From Planctomycetota bacterium (GTDB taxonomy: Bacteria > Planctomycetota > UBA1135 > UBA2386), in the NCBI GenBank assembly GCA_020638655.1, contig JACKIC010000003.1, forward strand, positions 248,001 to 312,000: a DNA stretch of 64,000 bases. The letters are read 5' to 3'. This document shows positions 9,637-17,984 of this stretch, piece by piece; position 1 is the stretch's first letter; each line of letters starts with the position of its first letter. Under the pieces are notes generated by a model. That model was not told the DNA's origin, did no database searches, and saw nothing but the letters and a program-made list of their open reading frames with translations. Position numbers and translations under genes: made by a program.

Positions 9637-11796
9637 ATGCCGTTCCTGCGCTCGCTGCTCGCGCTGCTGCTGACGACGCTGGCGGTCGCCCAGGCGCCGC
9701 GGCCCAACATCGTGCTGATCGTGGTCGACGACCTCGGTTGGCGCGACCTGGGCTGTCAGGGCAGCGACTACTTCCTGACGCCGCAGATCGACGCGCTCGC
9801 GGCCAGCGGCACGCGCTTCACCAACGCCTACGCGAACGCGCCGAACTGCGCGCCGAGCCGCGCGTGCCTGATGTCGGGGCAGTACGCGCCGCGGCACGGG
9901 GTCTACACGGTGGGCTCCTCGGCGCGCGGCCGCAGCGAGGACCGGCTGCTGCAGCCGACGCCGAACACCGAGGACCTGCGCGACGACGTCGTCACGCTGG
10001 CGGAGGCGCTGCGCGGCTGCGGCTATGCGACGGCGCACTTCGGCAAGTGGCACCTGGGCCCCGACCCGACCACGCAGGGCTTCGAGCGCAACGTCGCCGG
10101 CAACCGCGCCGGTTCGCCGCCCGGCGGGCACTTCAGCCCCTACCGCAACCCGCAGCTCGCCGACGGTCCCGAGGGGGAATATCTGACCGACCGGCTCACC
10201 GACGAGGCGATCCTGTTCCTGCGCCAGCGGCCCGCGCAGCAGCCGTTCTACCTGCAGCTGTGTCACTACGCGGTGCACACGCCGATCCAGAGCAAGCCCG
10301 AGCTGCGCGCGAAGTACCGCGACCGGCCGGGCCCCGAGCCGCGCAACGCGAGCTACGCGGCGATGGTGGAGAGCGTCGACCAGGGCGTGGGCCGGCTGCT
10401 GGCGGAGCTCGACGAGCTGCACCTGCGCGACGACACGCTCGTGGTCCTGTTCTCGGACAACGGCGGGCACGGGCCGGTGACCTCGATGGCCCCGCTGCGC
10501 GGGGCCAAGGGCATGCTCTACGAGGGCGGCATCCGCGTGCCGCTGCTGGTGTCGTGGCCCGGGCAGATACCGGCGGGCCGCAGCAGCGACGTGCCGGTGA
10601 TCGGCAGCGACCTGTATCCGACGCTGCTCGCCCTGGCGGGCGGCGCGCCCGCGGCGGGGCAGGTGCTCGATGGCGTCGACCTGGGCGCGCTGTGGCGAGG
10701 CGAACCGGCGCCGCCGGCACTGCGCGAACGCCCGCTGTTCTGGCACTTCCCGGCCTATCTCGAAGCGACCGCCGCGACGCGCAACCAGGGGCCGTGGCGC
10801 ACGACGCCGGCGGGCGCGATCCGACACGGACGCTACAAGCTGCTCGAGTTCTTCGAGGACGGCCGCCGCGAGCTCTACGACCTCGACACCGACGTCGGCG
10901 AGGCGAACGACCTGAGCGGCGCGCGTCCCGAGCTCGCCGCGCAGCTGCACGATGAACTCGCGCGCTGGCGGCAGCAGGTCGGGGCGCCGGTGCCGACGCA
11001 GGCCAACGCCGGCTACCGGCCGCGCCTCGTGTTTCCCCGGCGGCAGGGTGAGGGGGAGTCGGGCGCCGCGCTCGTCGCGCGACTCGCGTCCGCGCCGCTG
11101 CAGGAGCGCGAACTGCAGCTGTGGCGACAGTTCGAGGCCGGCGACGTGCCCGCGTTCCTGGGGCGACTCGTGCCGGTGACGCGCCGCGCCGAGATCGCCG
11201 GCCGGGAGCACGAGGCGACGTTCTGGGTGACGCCGGACTACTTCGGTTTCGGTCGCGATGGCGACTGGTGCCGCATGCCGATGTCCCCGCCGCTCGCGCA
11301 GGCGATCGCCGACCGGCTGGGCTGCGTGCTGCCGACGCGGTGCATGGTCGACGCGATCTGGGGCGCCGCGGCGCGCCAGCTCGAGCCGTCGCCGTTCTCG
11401 CCGCGCGAGTACGACATCGTCGCGCTGCCGCTGTTCCTCGAGCACCACCGGCGCATCGAGGCGCAGCTCGGCGACGCGACGGTCGGCGCGCTGGTCGCCG
11501 GCATCAAGAAGGACGTGGTGGTGACGCCGCGGCTCGCCGAGCAGCCGGGGCGCGTGGCGATCTACGGCTGGCACCGTCCCGGCGGCGCGGCGATCCAGCC
11601 GCTCTACACCGGTCATTCGTTCGCGCACGTCGACTACAGTCACGGCGTGCGGTTGTGCGCGCGGTGCGTGGTGCTCGACGGCACGGTGACCACGGTGGCA
11701 GCGGTGCTCGCCGACCCGGCGCTGCACGCGCTGTTGTCCGACGAAGGGCCGGTGCAGGGCGCGCGCTACCCGGGCCTGACGACCGGCGGCAAATAA
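9637..11796 (+). CDS. Exported sulfatase fused to a C-terminal conserved domain of unknown function
   Basis: 719 residues with a signal peptide (1-19). Residues 22-465 form a type I sulfatase: metal-binding VVDDLG, the formylglycine motif C71-A-P-S-R, GKWHLG, and a late FSDNGGHG for the second metal pair. Such enzymes hydrolyse sulfate esters and need a formylglycine-generating enzyme, which is not in this window. Residues about 490-719 are not sulfatase. They contain conserved blocks such as YVTP-like FWVTPDYFGFG, LPTRCMVDAIW, KKDVVVTPRL, VAIYGWH and HVDYSHGVR, which I recall from free-standing secreted proteins of about 300 residues with no assigned role. The fusion suggests joint action on one polymer. 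Confidence 0.92.
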   Translation: MPFLRSLLALLLTTLAVAQAPRPNIVLIVVDDLGWRDLGCQGSDYFLTPQIDALAASGTRFTNAYANAPNCAPSRACLMSGQYAPRHGVYTVGSSARGRSEDRLLQPTPNTEDLRDDVVTLAEALRGCGYATAHFGKWHLGPDPTTQGFERNVAGNRAGSPPGGHFSPYRNPQLADGPEGEYLTDRLTDEAILFLRQRPAQQPFYLQLCHYAVHTPIQSKPELRAKYRDRPGPEPRNASYAAMVESVDQGVGRLLAELDELHLRDDTLVVLFSDNGGHGPVTSMAPLRGAKGMLYEGGIRVPLLVSWPGQIPAGRSSDVPVIGSDLYPTLLALAGGAPAAGQVLDGVDLGALWRGEPAPPALRERPLFWHFPAYLEATAATRNQGPWRTTPAGAIRHGRYKLLEFFEDGRRELYDLDTDVGEANDLSGARPELAAQLHDELARWRQQVGAPVPTQANAGYRPRLVFPRRQGEGESGAALVARLASAPLQERELQLWRQFEAGDVPAFLGRLVPVTRRAEIAGREHEATFWVTPDYFGFGRDGDWCRMPMSPPLAQAIADRLGCVLPTRCMVDAIWGAAARQLEPSPFSPREYDIVALPLFLEHHRRIEAQLGDATVGALVAGIKKDVVVTPRLAEQPGRVAIYGWHRPGGAAIQPLYTGHSFAHVDYSHGVRLCARCVVLDGTVTTVAAVLADPALHALLSDEGPVQGARYPGLTTGGK

Positions 11797-11875
11797 CTCG
11801 CGCGAGCCTGGCCGCTGCGGGCCGCGACCTGCGCCTTGGTGATGGCTGGCCGCTCCGGGCCGGCAGGACATCACC

Positions 11876-12160
11876 ATGAACGACTCGACCGACCGCGCCG
11901 CGGCGTTCGTCGCCGAACGGCTCTACGACTCCGGCACCACGTTGTGCGGCGAGCTCGCCATCGCCCTGCGCGCCGAGCTCGGGCAGCTGCCTGCGGGCGG
12001 CGTGCTCGAGGTGGTGGCGCGGGATTCGGCGGCGATCGCGGATCTGCCGGCGTGGTGCGAGGTCACCGGGCACGAACTGCTCGGCGCCGCGCCGCCCCGC
12101 TTCTGGATCCGTCGGCGGCCCGATCCCGTCGAGCCGACCCCGACGGAAGGACTCTCATGA
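11876..12160 (+). CDS. TusA-like sulfur-carrier protein
   Basis: 94 residues resembling the TusA/SirA fold: a Cys at the head of the first helix (TTLCGELAIALR, Cys24), then PAGGVLEVVARD and DLPAWCEVTGHELL. The classic CPxP motif is replaced by C-G-E-L, but the DLPAWC...TGHEL segment is family-typical. The single N-terminal Cys would carry a persulfide. The stop overlaps the ATG of the next gene by four bases (ATGA), so it is coupled to a DsrE-like partner. It starts 80 bases after the sulfatase. Confidence 0.8.
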   Translation: MNDSTDRAAAFVAERLYDSGTTLCGELAIALRAELGQLPAGGVLEVVARDSAAIADLPAWCEVTGHELLGAAPPRFWIRRRPDPVEPTPTEGLS

Positions 12161-12519
12161 ACAAGCGCTTCGTCGTCTCCCTCTCCCGCGCCGCGGACGA
12201 TCCCGACCGCGCGACGGTCGCCTTCACCCTCGCGATGGCCGCGATCGGCTCCGAACAGGAGACGGTGGTGTTCCTGAGCAGCGACGGTGTGCACCTGGCC
12301 ATCGCCGGCGCGGCCGACGACATCGCCGAGCCCGGCTTCACGCCGCTCGCCGAGCTGATGCAGAAGTTCGTCGCCGCCGGCGGGCTCATCTACGTCTGCC
12401 TGCCGTGCTTCAACAAGCGCGGGCTCGACGAGGCCAAGGTCGTGCCCGGCGCGGCGATCGTCGGCGGCCCCAAGCTCGTGGCCTTCATGGCGCCCGGGGC
12501 CTCGAGCATCAGCTACTGA
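12157..12519 (+). CDS. DsrE/DsrF-like protein
   Basis: 120 residues with the DsrE fold: a beta strand at the start (KRFVVSLS), ATVAFTLAMAAIGSEQETVVFLSSDGVHLA, and the Cys-containing segment IYVCLPCFNKRG, where an active Cys usually sits in sulfur-relay members. The start ATG lies inside the stop of the TusA-like gene. A TusA-like plus DsrE-like pair is known from sulfur-oxidation gene sets, where sulfur is passed between the cysteines. The actual donor and acceptor are not shown here. Confidence 0.82.
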   Translation: MNKRFVVSLSRAADDPDRATVAFTLAMAAIGSEQETVVFLSSDGVHLAIAGAADDIAEPGFTPLAELMQKFVAAGGLIYVCLPCFNKRGLDEAKVVPGAAIVGGPKLVAFMAPGASSISY

Positions 12520-12664
12520 GCTGGCGGGGCGGGGCCACTCGGCCGATCTGCGTAGCGCGTGTCCGGTTTCGGGATTCCCGTCGCTGCGCGTTCAGATCCG
12601 TACCACGAGTTCCGAAGCACCGGCCGCGGGGAGCGCGGTCGGCCCACAGGAGAGGAGCAGTCAC

Positions 12665-13030
12665 ATGGTCGCCACTGGCACGATTTACGAGAAGATCGGG
12701 GGCAAGCAGGCCCTCACCGCCGTCGTCGACGAGTTCTACCGCCGCGTGCTCGCGGACCAGACGCTCGCGCCGCTGTTCGCGAACACCGACATGAAGAAGC
12801 AGCGCGACCACCAGGTCGCGTTCCTCGCCTTCGCGCTCGGCGGACCCGCCGAATACAAGGGCGCGGGCATGAAGAAGGCGCACGCGGGCCGCGGCATCAC
12901 CGACGCGCACTTCGGCGCCGTCGCCGGGCACCTGCACGCGACCCTGCAATGGGCCAACGTCGGTGCGACCGAGGTCGCGCAGATCATGGGCGCGGCGGCT
13001 GCGTTGCACGACGACGTCGTCAGTGCCTGA
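12665..13030 (+). CDS. Group I truncated hemoglobin
   Basis: 121 residues, the usual length for a group I 2-on-2 globin. Visible features are TIYEKIGGKQALTAVVDEFYRRVL (helices A and B, Tyr25 at B10), FANTDMKKQRDHQVAFL (helix E), and the proximal heme ligand His73 in KKAHAGRGIT. A strong purine-rich ribosome site (AGGAGAGGAG) lies about ten bases before the ATG. Members bind oxygen and often detoxify nitric oxide. The 145-base gap before it suggests its own promoter. Confidence 0.92.
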   Translation: MVATGTIYEKIGGKQALTAVVDEFYRRVLADQTLAPLFANTDMKKQRDHQVAFLAFALGGPAEYKGAGMKKAHAGRGITDAHFGAVAGHLHATLQWANVGATEVAQIMGAAAALHDDVVSA

Positions 13031-13044
13031 GCACGCTCGCCGGC

Positions 13045-14307
13045 TCAGCGCCAGCGGTCGACGGCGTCGATCAGCTCGCGCAGCGTCGGCTCGTGGTAGT
13101 CGCCGGCCTGCAGATGCTGCTGCAGGAACCGGTAGCCCGGCCGCTGCAGCTCGAACACCGCGAGGCTGAACGCGGCTTGCACGCGCAGGTCCATCGGCGT
13201 CGCGGCGTCGTTCATCAGTCGCTGCAGCTCCGGGATCGCGTCGCGATCGCCGATCGGGCCCAGCGCCCCGGCCGCGGCGCAGCGCACCTCGAAGTCCGGG
13301 TGGTGCAGCCGTTCCCGCACCAGCGGCGCGAACTGCACCGCGCGCAGCCGGCCGAGCGTGCGCACCGCTTCGGCGCGCGTCAGCTTGTCGCCGAGCAGCG
13401 CGTGCACCGCGTCGGCGAGCGGGGCGCCGACGACGCCGAGCTGGCGCGCGATCTCGAGGCCGTGGCTGCGCAGGTAGGGTTCTTCGGCCAGCAGGCACGG
13501 CCGCAGCAGTTCCAGCCCCAGCGTGCCGGCGCGCGACAGCACGAAGCGCGTGTCGTCGACGGGCCGCAGCTGGAACCCGTTGAGCGCCGCCAGGTGGCGC
13601 GCGAGGCGCACCGTGAGCAGCTCGGGTTCGGCCTTGGGGGCGGGCAGGCTGCGCACCGCGCCGGTGGTGGCCCATTCGTCGGCGAGCTCGGTGACCGCGG
13701 CGCCCAGCTGCTCCCAGCTCGGCGCTTCCCCTGGGTCCTTGCCGGCGAGGCGCAGGATCTCGATCGCGTAGACGCCGGCGTTCTGCGCCAGGTCCGGGCG
13801 CGCGAACGAGGCGACGAGTTCGGCGAGGCCGGCGCCGTTGCCCAGCCGCGCCAGCGCGCGCAGCACGGCGAGTCGCGGTTGCGGGTCGAGCTCGTACTTG
13901 AGGCGCATCAGCAGCGGCGGCAGCGACGCCTGCAGGCCGAGTTCGCCGAGCACGTCGAGCGCGCCGATGCGCACCGCGGGGTCGGCGTGCGTGAGCGCCT
14001 CCTCGAGGCCCCAGCGCGCGCTGGCCTCGTCGCGCAGCGCGGCTGCCGAACGCGCCGCGAGGCGGCGGTCGCTGTTGTCCGCGCCGAAGGCCAGTTCGCA
14101 CATCTCGACGTATTGGTGCAGGTGCGTGGCGTCGGGCGCGTGCGGGCCACCGCTGGCGAGCCGTTCGAGCTCGGCCTGGTGGGGCTGCAGTGCAGGTGGC
14201 GGCGGGTCCACGAACGCGGGCGGGGCCGGTGTCTTTGACGCGGGCTTCTGGCACGCCGCGAACAGCGCGGCGAGGGCGAGGGAGAACGAGGTCGTGCGAG
14301 CGGTCAC
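13045..14307 (-). CDS. HEAT-repeat lipoprotein-like protein at the end of the iron/cytochrome operon
   Basis: 420 residues starting at a GTG that overlaps the stop of the cytochrome gene by four bases. The first 20 residues form a signal peptide ending in Cys (ALFAACQKPAS), so it is probably a lipoprotein, although the lipobox is imperfect. The rest is a chain of HEAT-like helical repeats, for example PAVRIGALDVLGELG, QPRLAVLRALARLG, RAEAVRTLGRLRA and FEVRCAAAGALGPIGD. Such repeats bind proteins. The tight coupling suggests a scaffold for the pentaheme cytochrome or the importer. Confidence 0.85.
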   Translation of the reverse strand: MTARTTSFSLALAALFAACQKPASKTPAPPAFVDPPPPALQPHQAELERLASGGPHAPDATHLHQYVEMCELAFGADNSDRRLAARSAAALRDEASARWGLEEALTHADPAVRIGALDVLGELGLQASLPPLLMRLKYELDPQPRLAVLRALARLGNGAGLAELVASFARPDLAQNAGVYAIEILRLAGKDPGEAPSWEQLGAAVTELADEWATTGAVRSLPAPKAEPELLTVRLARHLAALNGFQLRPVDDTRFVLSRAGTLGLELLRPCLLAEEPYLRSHGLEIARQLGVVGAPLADAVHALLGDKLTRAEAVRTLGRLRAVQFAPLVRERLHHPDFEVRCAAAGALGPIGDRDAIPELQRLMNDAATPMDLRVQAAFSLAVFELQRPGYRFLQQHLQAGDYHEPTLRELIDAVDRWR

Positions 14308-15311
14308 TGCAGCTCCACCTTGCGTTCGTCGAGGAGGGTGCTCTTGGGGTCGTCGTCGCCGACGAACGGCGTCAGGCGATACCACATGCGCACTTCGGCA
14401 GCGACGGCGCCGTCGGGTGCCGCCATGCGCACCTCCTTGCTCTGGCCGGCGGGCTGCTGGGTGTTCTCGCCGGGTTCGTCGCGGTAGGGCTGCCGGAAGC
14501 GCCAGGCCCGTTGCCATTCGCCCGCGGCGCCTTCCTTGTCGATGAAGCGCACCAGCAGGTCGACCGCGCGGTGCCGTTCTTCGGTCGGGAAGTTGTGGCC
14601 CGCGCCGACGTTGGTCATCGACACGAGCACGTCGCGGCCCTCGACCCGCACGCCGAGCCGGCCGGCCTTCTTGAGCATCTCGGGGTCGTGTGCGCCCGGG
14701 TAGCGGTGGGCGCGGCCCTTGCGTGTGGCGCCGCCCGCGAGCTTGCGTTCGACCTCGGGCATGTGGCAGTCGTTGCAGGTGGTGCCCGCCTGCGCGAACG
14801 TGCTCGCGCGCCACTGGTCGGTGGTCTGGTGCTGGTTGTGGCAGCTCTCGCACATCTGCACCGCGATCATCTCCTGGCTCGCGCGCGGCTTGCACGGCGC
14901 CGACGGCACGGCGTTGCGGCCGAGGATCGAGCCGTCCGCGCCCTGGTGGCAGGTGAGGCAGCTCACGCCTTCGTCGGGCTGGGTCTGCCGCGGCAGCACG
15001 CGTTGGCCGTAGCCGGTCTCGCTGACCGGTCGCGGCAGGTGGCACGCCTGGCACTCCTTGTTGCGGAAGTCGTCGGAGAGGCCGCGCACCTCGGGGTTGA
15101 GGTAGGAGATCTGGTGGTGCGAGCCGTACCACTCGTCCCACACGTCCTGGTGGCAGTCGCGGCACTCGGCCGAGGACGTGAACACGCGCACGTCTGCCGC
15201 CGCGACCGTGCCGCCGGTGCCGGCGGTGTCGTCGGCCGAGATCCAGGTGAACAGGCCGATCAGCGCGGCGAGCAGCAGCACGGCGATCAGGAGTCGGGTT
15301 CCGGTGGACAT
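14304..15311 (-). CDS. Membrane-anchored pentaheme cytochrome c
   Basis: 335 residues. An N-terminal membrane helix (about 7-25) is followed by five CxxCH heme sites: CRDCH, CQACH, CLTCH, CESCH and CNDCH. Additional His residues in between (HHQISYLN, HNQHQ, GAHDPEM) could be distal ligands. The layout resembles the cytochrome c554/multiheme nitrite-reductase-related family. The C-terminal 120 residues are heme-free and beta-rich (RVEGRDVLVSMTNVGAGHNFP). It starts three bases after the ABC ATPase gene and overlaps the HEAT gene by four. A role in electron delivery to periplasmic metal or nitrogen oxides is possible. Confidence 0.9.
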   Translation of the reverse strand: MSTGTRLLIAVLLLAALIGLFTWISADDTAGTGGTVAAADVRVFTSSAECRDCHQDVWDEWYGSHHQISYLNPEVRGLSDDFRNKECQACHLPRPVSETGYGQRVLPRQTQPDEGVSCLTCHQGADGSILGRNAVPSAPCKPRASQEMIAVQMCESCHNQHQTTDQWRASTFAQAGTTCNDCHMPEVERKLAGGATRKGRAHRYPGAHDPEMLKKAGRLGVRVEGRDVLVSMTNVGAGHNFPTEERHRAVDLLVRFIDKEGAAGEWQRAWRFRQPYRDEPGENTQQPAGQSKEVRMAAPDGAVAAEVRMWYRLTPFVGDDDPKSTLLDERKVELQ

Positions 15312-15314
15312 GGT

Positions 15315-16334
15315 TCAGAGGGATTCGGGCAACAGGCGAGGTTGGCCGCGCAGGGCGAGACGGACCTCGGCGCCGGGGCGCAAAGCGGAGTCGGCGACGA
15401 CCTGCACGGTCATCGCCCCGACCTGCACGGTGGCGACGAGGCCGCCCGCGGCAGGCACGATCTGTAGGACCCGGCCGACGGCGGGGCCAGTGTCGCTGAT
15501 CGCGGCGTCCGCTGGCAACACCGCGAGCTGCACGGCCGCGTCGCCGGCGCACGCGAACGCACCGAACGGCGTCTCGACCGTGCCGTCGCCGTTGCGGGTG
15601 CAGGGCAGGCAGGTCGCGCCCGCCAGGAACGAGGCCGCGAACGCCGTGCGCGGGTGCTGCAGCAGCGCGCTCGCCGCGCCTTCTTCGACCAGCTGGCCCT
15701 CGCGCAGCACGACCACGTGGTCGGCCACCGCCAGCGCCTCGTGGCGATCGTGGGTGACGAGCACCAGGGTCAGGCCGCGCTCCTCGGCGAGGCCGCGGAT
15801 CAGCATCGCCAGCTCGGCGCGCAGGTGCACGTCGACCGAGTGCAGTGGCTCGTCGAGCAGCAAGAGGCGCGGCGCGCCGACCAGCGCGCGCGCCAGGGCG
15901 AGGCGCTGCCGTTCGCCGCCGGACAGCTCGCCGGGCTTGCGCCGTTCCTTGCCCTGCAGGCCGACGCGCGCCAGGGCGGCGACCGCGTCGTCCCTGGTCA
16001 GCTGCGGATCCGCGAAGCGCAGGTGCGCCGTGGCGTCGAGGTGTGGCCACAACCCGCCGTCCTGGAATACGAAGCCGACGCCGCGCGCCTGCGGCGGCGT
16101 GAGCAATACGCTGCCCTCGGTCGCGAGCTGGTCGTCGAGCCACACCTGGCCCGCGGTCGCGGTCTGCAGGCCGGCGAGCAATCGCAGCAGCGTGGTCTTG
16201 CCGCAGCCCGACGGGCCGACCAGCGCCGTGCGCGTGCCGCTCGGCAGTTCGAGCGACAGCGGGCCGAGGTGGAAGCCGCTGCCGCCGCGGGCCGGGCGCT
16301 GCAGTTCGAGGTCGGTGAAGCGGATCGAGGTCAT
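15315..16334 (-). CDS. ABC importer ATP-binding protein, ferric-iron (FbpC) type
   Basis: 339 residues. The ABC domain fills about 1-240: Walker A GPSGCGKTT, Q-loop FVFQDGGLWPH, signature LSGGERQRLALARAL, Walker B LLLLDEPLHSVD, and switch His in THDRHEA. A C-terminal regulatory (TOBE-like) domain follows from about 250. These features place it in the iron/thiamine/spermidine importer group. Its ATG is two bases from the permease stop, so the importer is made from one message. Confidence 0.9.
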   Translation of the reverse strand: MTSIRFTDLELQRPARGGSGFHLGPLSLELPSGTRTALVGPSGCGKTTLLRLLAGLQTATAGQVWLDDQLATEGSVLLTPPQARGVGFVFQDGGLWPHLDATAHLRFADPQLTRDDAVAALARVGLQGKERRKPGELSGGERQRLALARALVGAPRLLLLDEPLHSVDVHLRAELAMLIRGLAEERGLTLVLVTHDRHEALAVADHVVVLREGQLVEEGAASALLQHPRTAFAASFLAGATCLPCTRNGDGTVETPFGAFACAGDAAVQLAVLPADAAISDTGPAVGRVLQIVPAAGGLVATVQVGAMTVQVVADSALRPGAEVRLALRGQPRLLPESL

Positions 16335-16335
16335 G

Positions 16336-17961
16336 TCAGGAGAGGGAGTCCAGGCGCCTGCCGCGCAACAGGGTACCGAGCACGGGCGGCAGCACGGCGA
16401 CCAGCAGCAGGAGCAGGGCGAGCGCGCCGCCGACGTCCTCGCCGCCGAAGTGCACGACGTTGGACAGGCGCCGCACGATCGTGTCGTTGCCGCTCGGCAA
16501 CACCACCGCGGTGTCGAGTTCGCGCAGCGCCAGCACGAACAGCAGGCACGCCAGCGAGGCGAGCGCCGGCAGCAGCGGCGGCAGGTGGATGCGCAGGCCG
16601 CGCGCCAGCGGCCCGCGGTCGGCGAACAGCGCGGCCTCTTCCTGGCTCTTGGGGATGCGGCGCACGGCCGAGCTCAGCAGCAGCACGCCGAACGGCAACA
16701 GGCGCGCCGCGTAGGCGGTGACCAGGATCGCGTGGCTGTCGTAGAAGTCGAAGGTCGCGTCGTAGAGGGCGGCGACGTGGGGCCCGTTGAAGGCGTGCAC
16801 GAAGCCGATCGTCAGCAGCACCGCGGGGGTCGCGAGGGGAATCACCGCGAGATGGTCCACCCAGCCGAAGCGGCGCGCGGCGAGGCGCGCCAACGGCACG
16901 GCGACGGCCAGCAGCAGCACCGTGGTCAGCAGGGCGTTGAGGATCGTGAACCACAGGTCGCCGCCGGCCTGTTCGAGCGCGTGCTGGAAGCTGCGCCGCA
17001 TGATCGCGAACGAGATCGGCTCGTTCCGCTGCGTCGAGCCGGCGGCCCACAGTCCCATGATCACCACCGGCACGACGGCGCCGACGGTGAGGTAGGTCGC
17101 CGGCAGGAGCAGCGCCGGCCAGCGCCAATGGCCGAGCGGCCTGACCGGCAGCGGCGTCGCCGTGCCGTCGCTGGCGCGCGCGCGCACGCGCAGCACGATC
17201 GCCAACGCGATCGCGGCGAGCAGCAGCAGCGGCAGCGCGGCGACCACGGGGCTGGCGAGTTGATCCTCGGTGACCCCGGTCGCGCGGCGGGTCCAGCGGC
17301 GGAACACGCCTTCGGCATAGGTGTGCCAGGTTTTGCCCTTGACGGTCAGGAACTCGGGCACGCCGTGCTCCGAGATCGCGAACAGGAACGCCAGGAACGC
17401 GCCGGCGAGCAGCTCGGGCAGCGCGCCGCGCAGCAGCATGCGTTCGGCGCCGGCGCGACCGCGGCACAGCAGCGCGGCCTCGTAGGTGCGCCCGTCGATC
17501 GAGCGCAGGCCGCGGCCGGCGAGCACGGCCACGAACGGCGCGTAGCAGCAGCCGAGCAGCACCACGCAGGCCCAGAAGCCGCTGACCGTGGTGAAGTCGG
17601 CGAACCCCATCGCCACCAGGATCGGCGGCACCGCCAGCGGCGCGACGCCGAGCGGCGCGAGCCAGCGACCGCCGGGCAGGTCGGTGCGGTGCGTCAGCCA
17701 CGCGTGGCCGCCGCCGAGCAGCACCGCGACGGCCGCGGCGCCGAGGCCGAGCTCGACCGAGTTGAGCAACTCGGCGCGGTCCTGTTCACTCGCCAGGATC
17801 GTCGCGTAGCGCGCCAGCGAGAAGCTGCCGTCGACGGACAGCGTCGGCAGCACCATCGCCAGTAGCGGCGCGGCGACGAACAGCGCCGCGAACAGCAGCG
17901 CCAATGCGAGCGGCAGGCGCGCGAGCAGGCGTTCGGTCGGGCTGCCGTGGGGCGAGGGCAT
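16336..17961 (-). CDS. ABC importer permease, fused double-domain FbpB type
   Basis: 541 residues with about twelve membrane helices arranged as two homologous permease halves, as in FbpB. The EAA-like loops that contact the ATPase are seen as YEAALLCRGRAGAERMLLRGALPEL (first half) and EEAALFADRGPLARGLRIHLPPLLPA (second half). It lies between the substrate-binding protein and the ATPase, with gaps of 23 and 1 bases, which completes a type I importer. Confidence 0.9.
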   Translation of the reverse strand: MPSPHGSPTERLLARLPLALALLFAALFVAAPLLAMVLPTLSVDGSFSLARYATILASEQDRAELLNSVELGLGAAAVAVLLGGGHAWLTHRTDLPGGRWLAPLGVAPLAVPPILVAMGFADFTTVSGFWACVVLLGCCYAPFVAVLAGRGLRSIDGRTYEAALLCRGRAGAERMLLRGALPELLAGAFLAFLFAISEHGVPEFLTVKGKTWHTYAEGVFRRWTRRATGVTEDQLASPVVAALPLLLLAAIALAIVLRVRARASDGTATPLPVRPLGHWRWPALLLPATYLTVGAVVPVVIMGLWAAGSTQRNEPISFAIMRRSFQHALEQAGGDLWFTILNALLTTVLLLAVAVPLARLAARRFGWVDHLAVIPLATPAVLLTIGFVHAFNGPHVAALYDATFDFYDSHAILVTAYAARLLPFGVLLLSSAVRRIPKSQEEAALFADRGPLARGLRIHLPPLLPALASLACLLFVLALRELDTAVVLPSGNDTIVRRLSNVVHFGGEDVGGALALLLLLVAVLPPVLGTLLRGRRLDSLS

Positions 17962-17984
17962 GGCGGGGGACGGCGACCGAGGGC

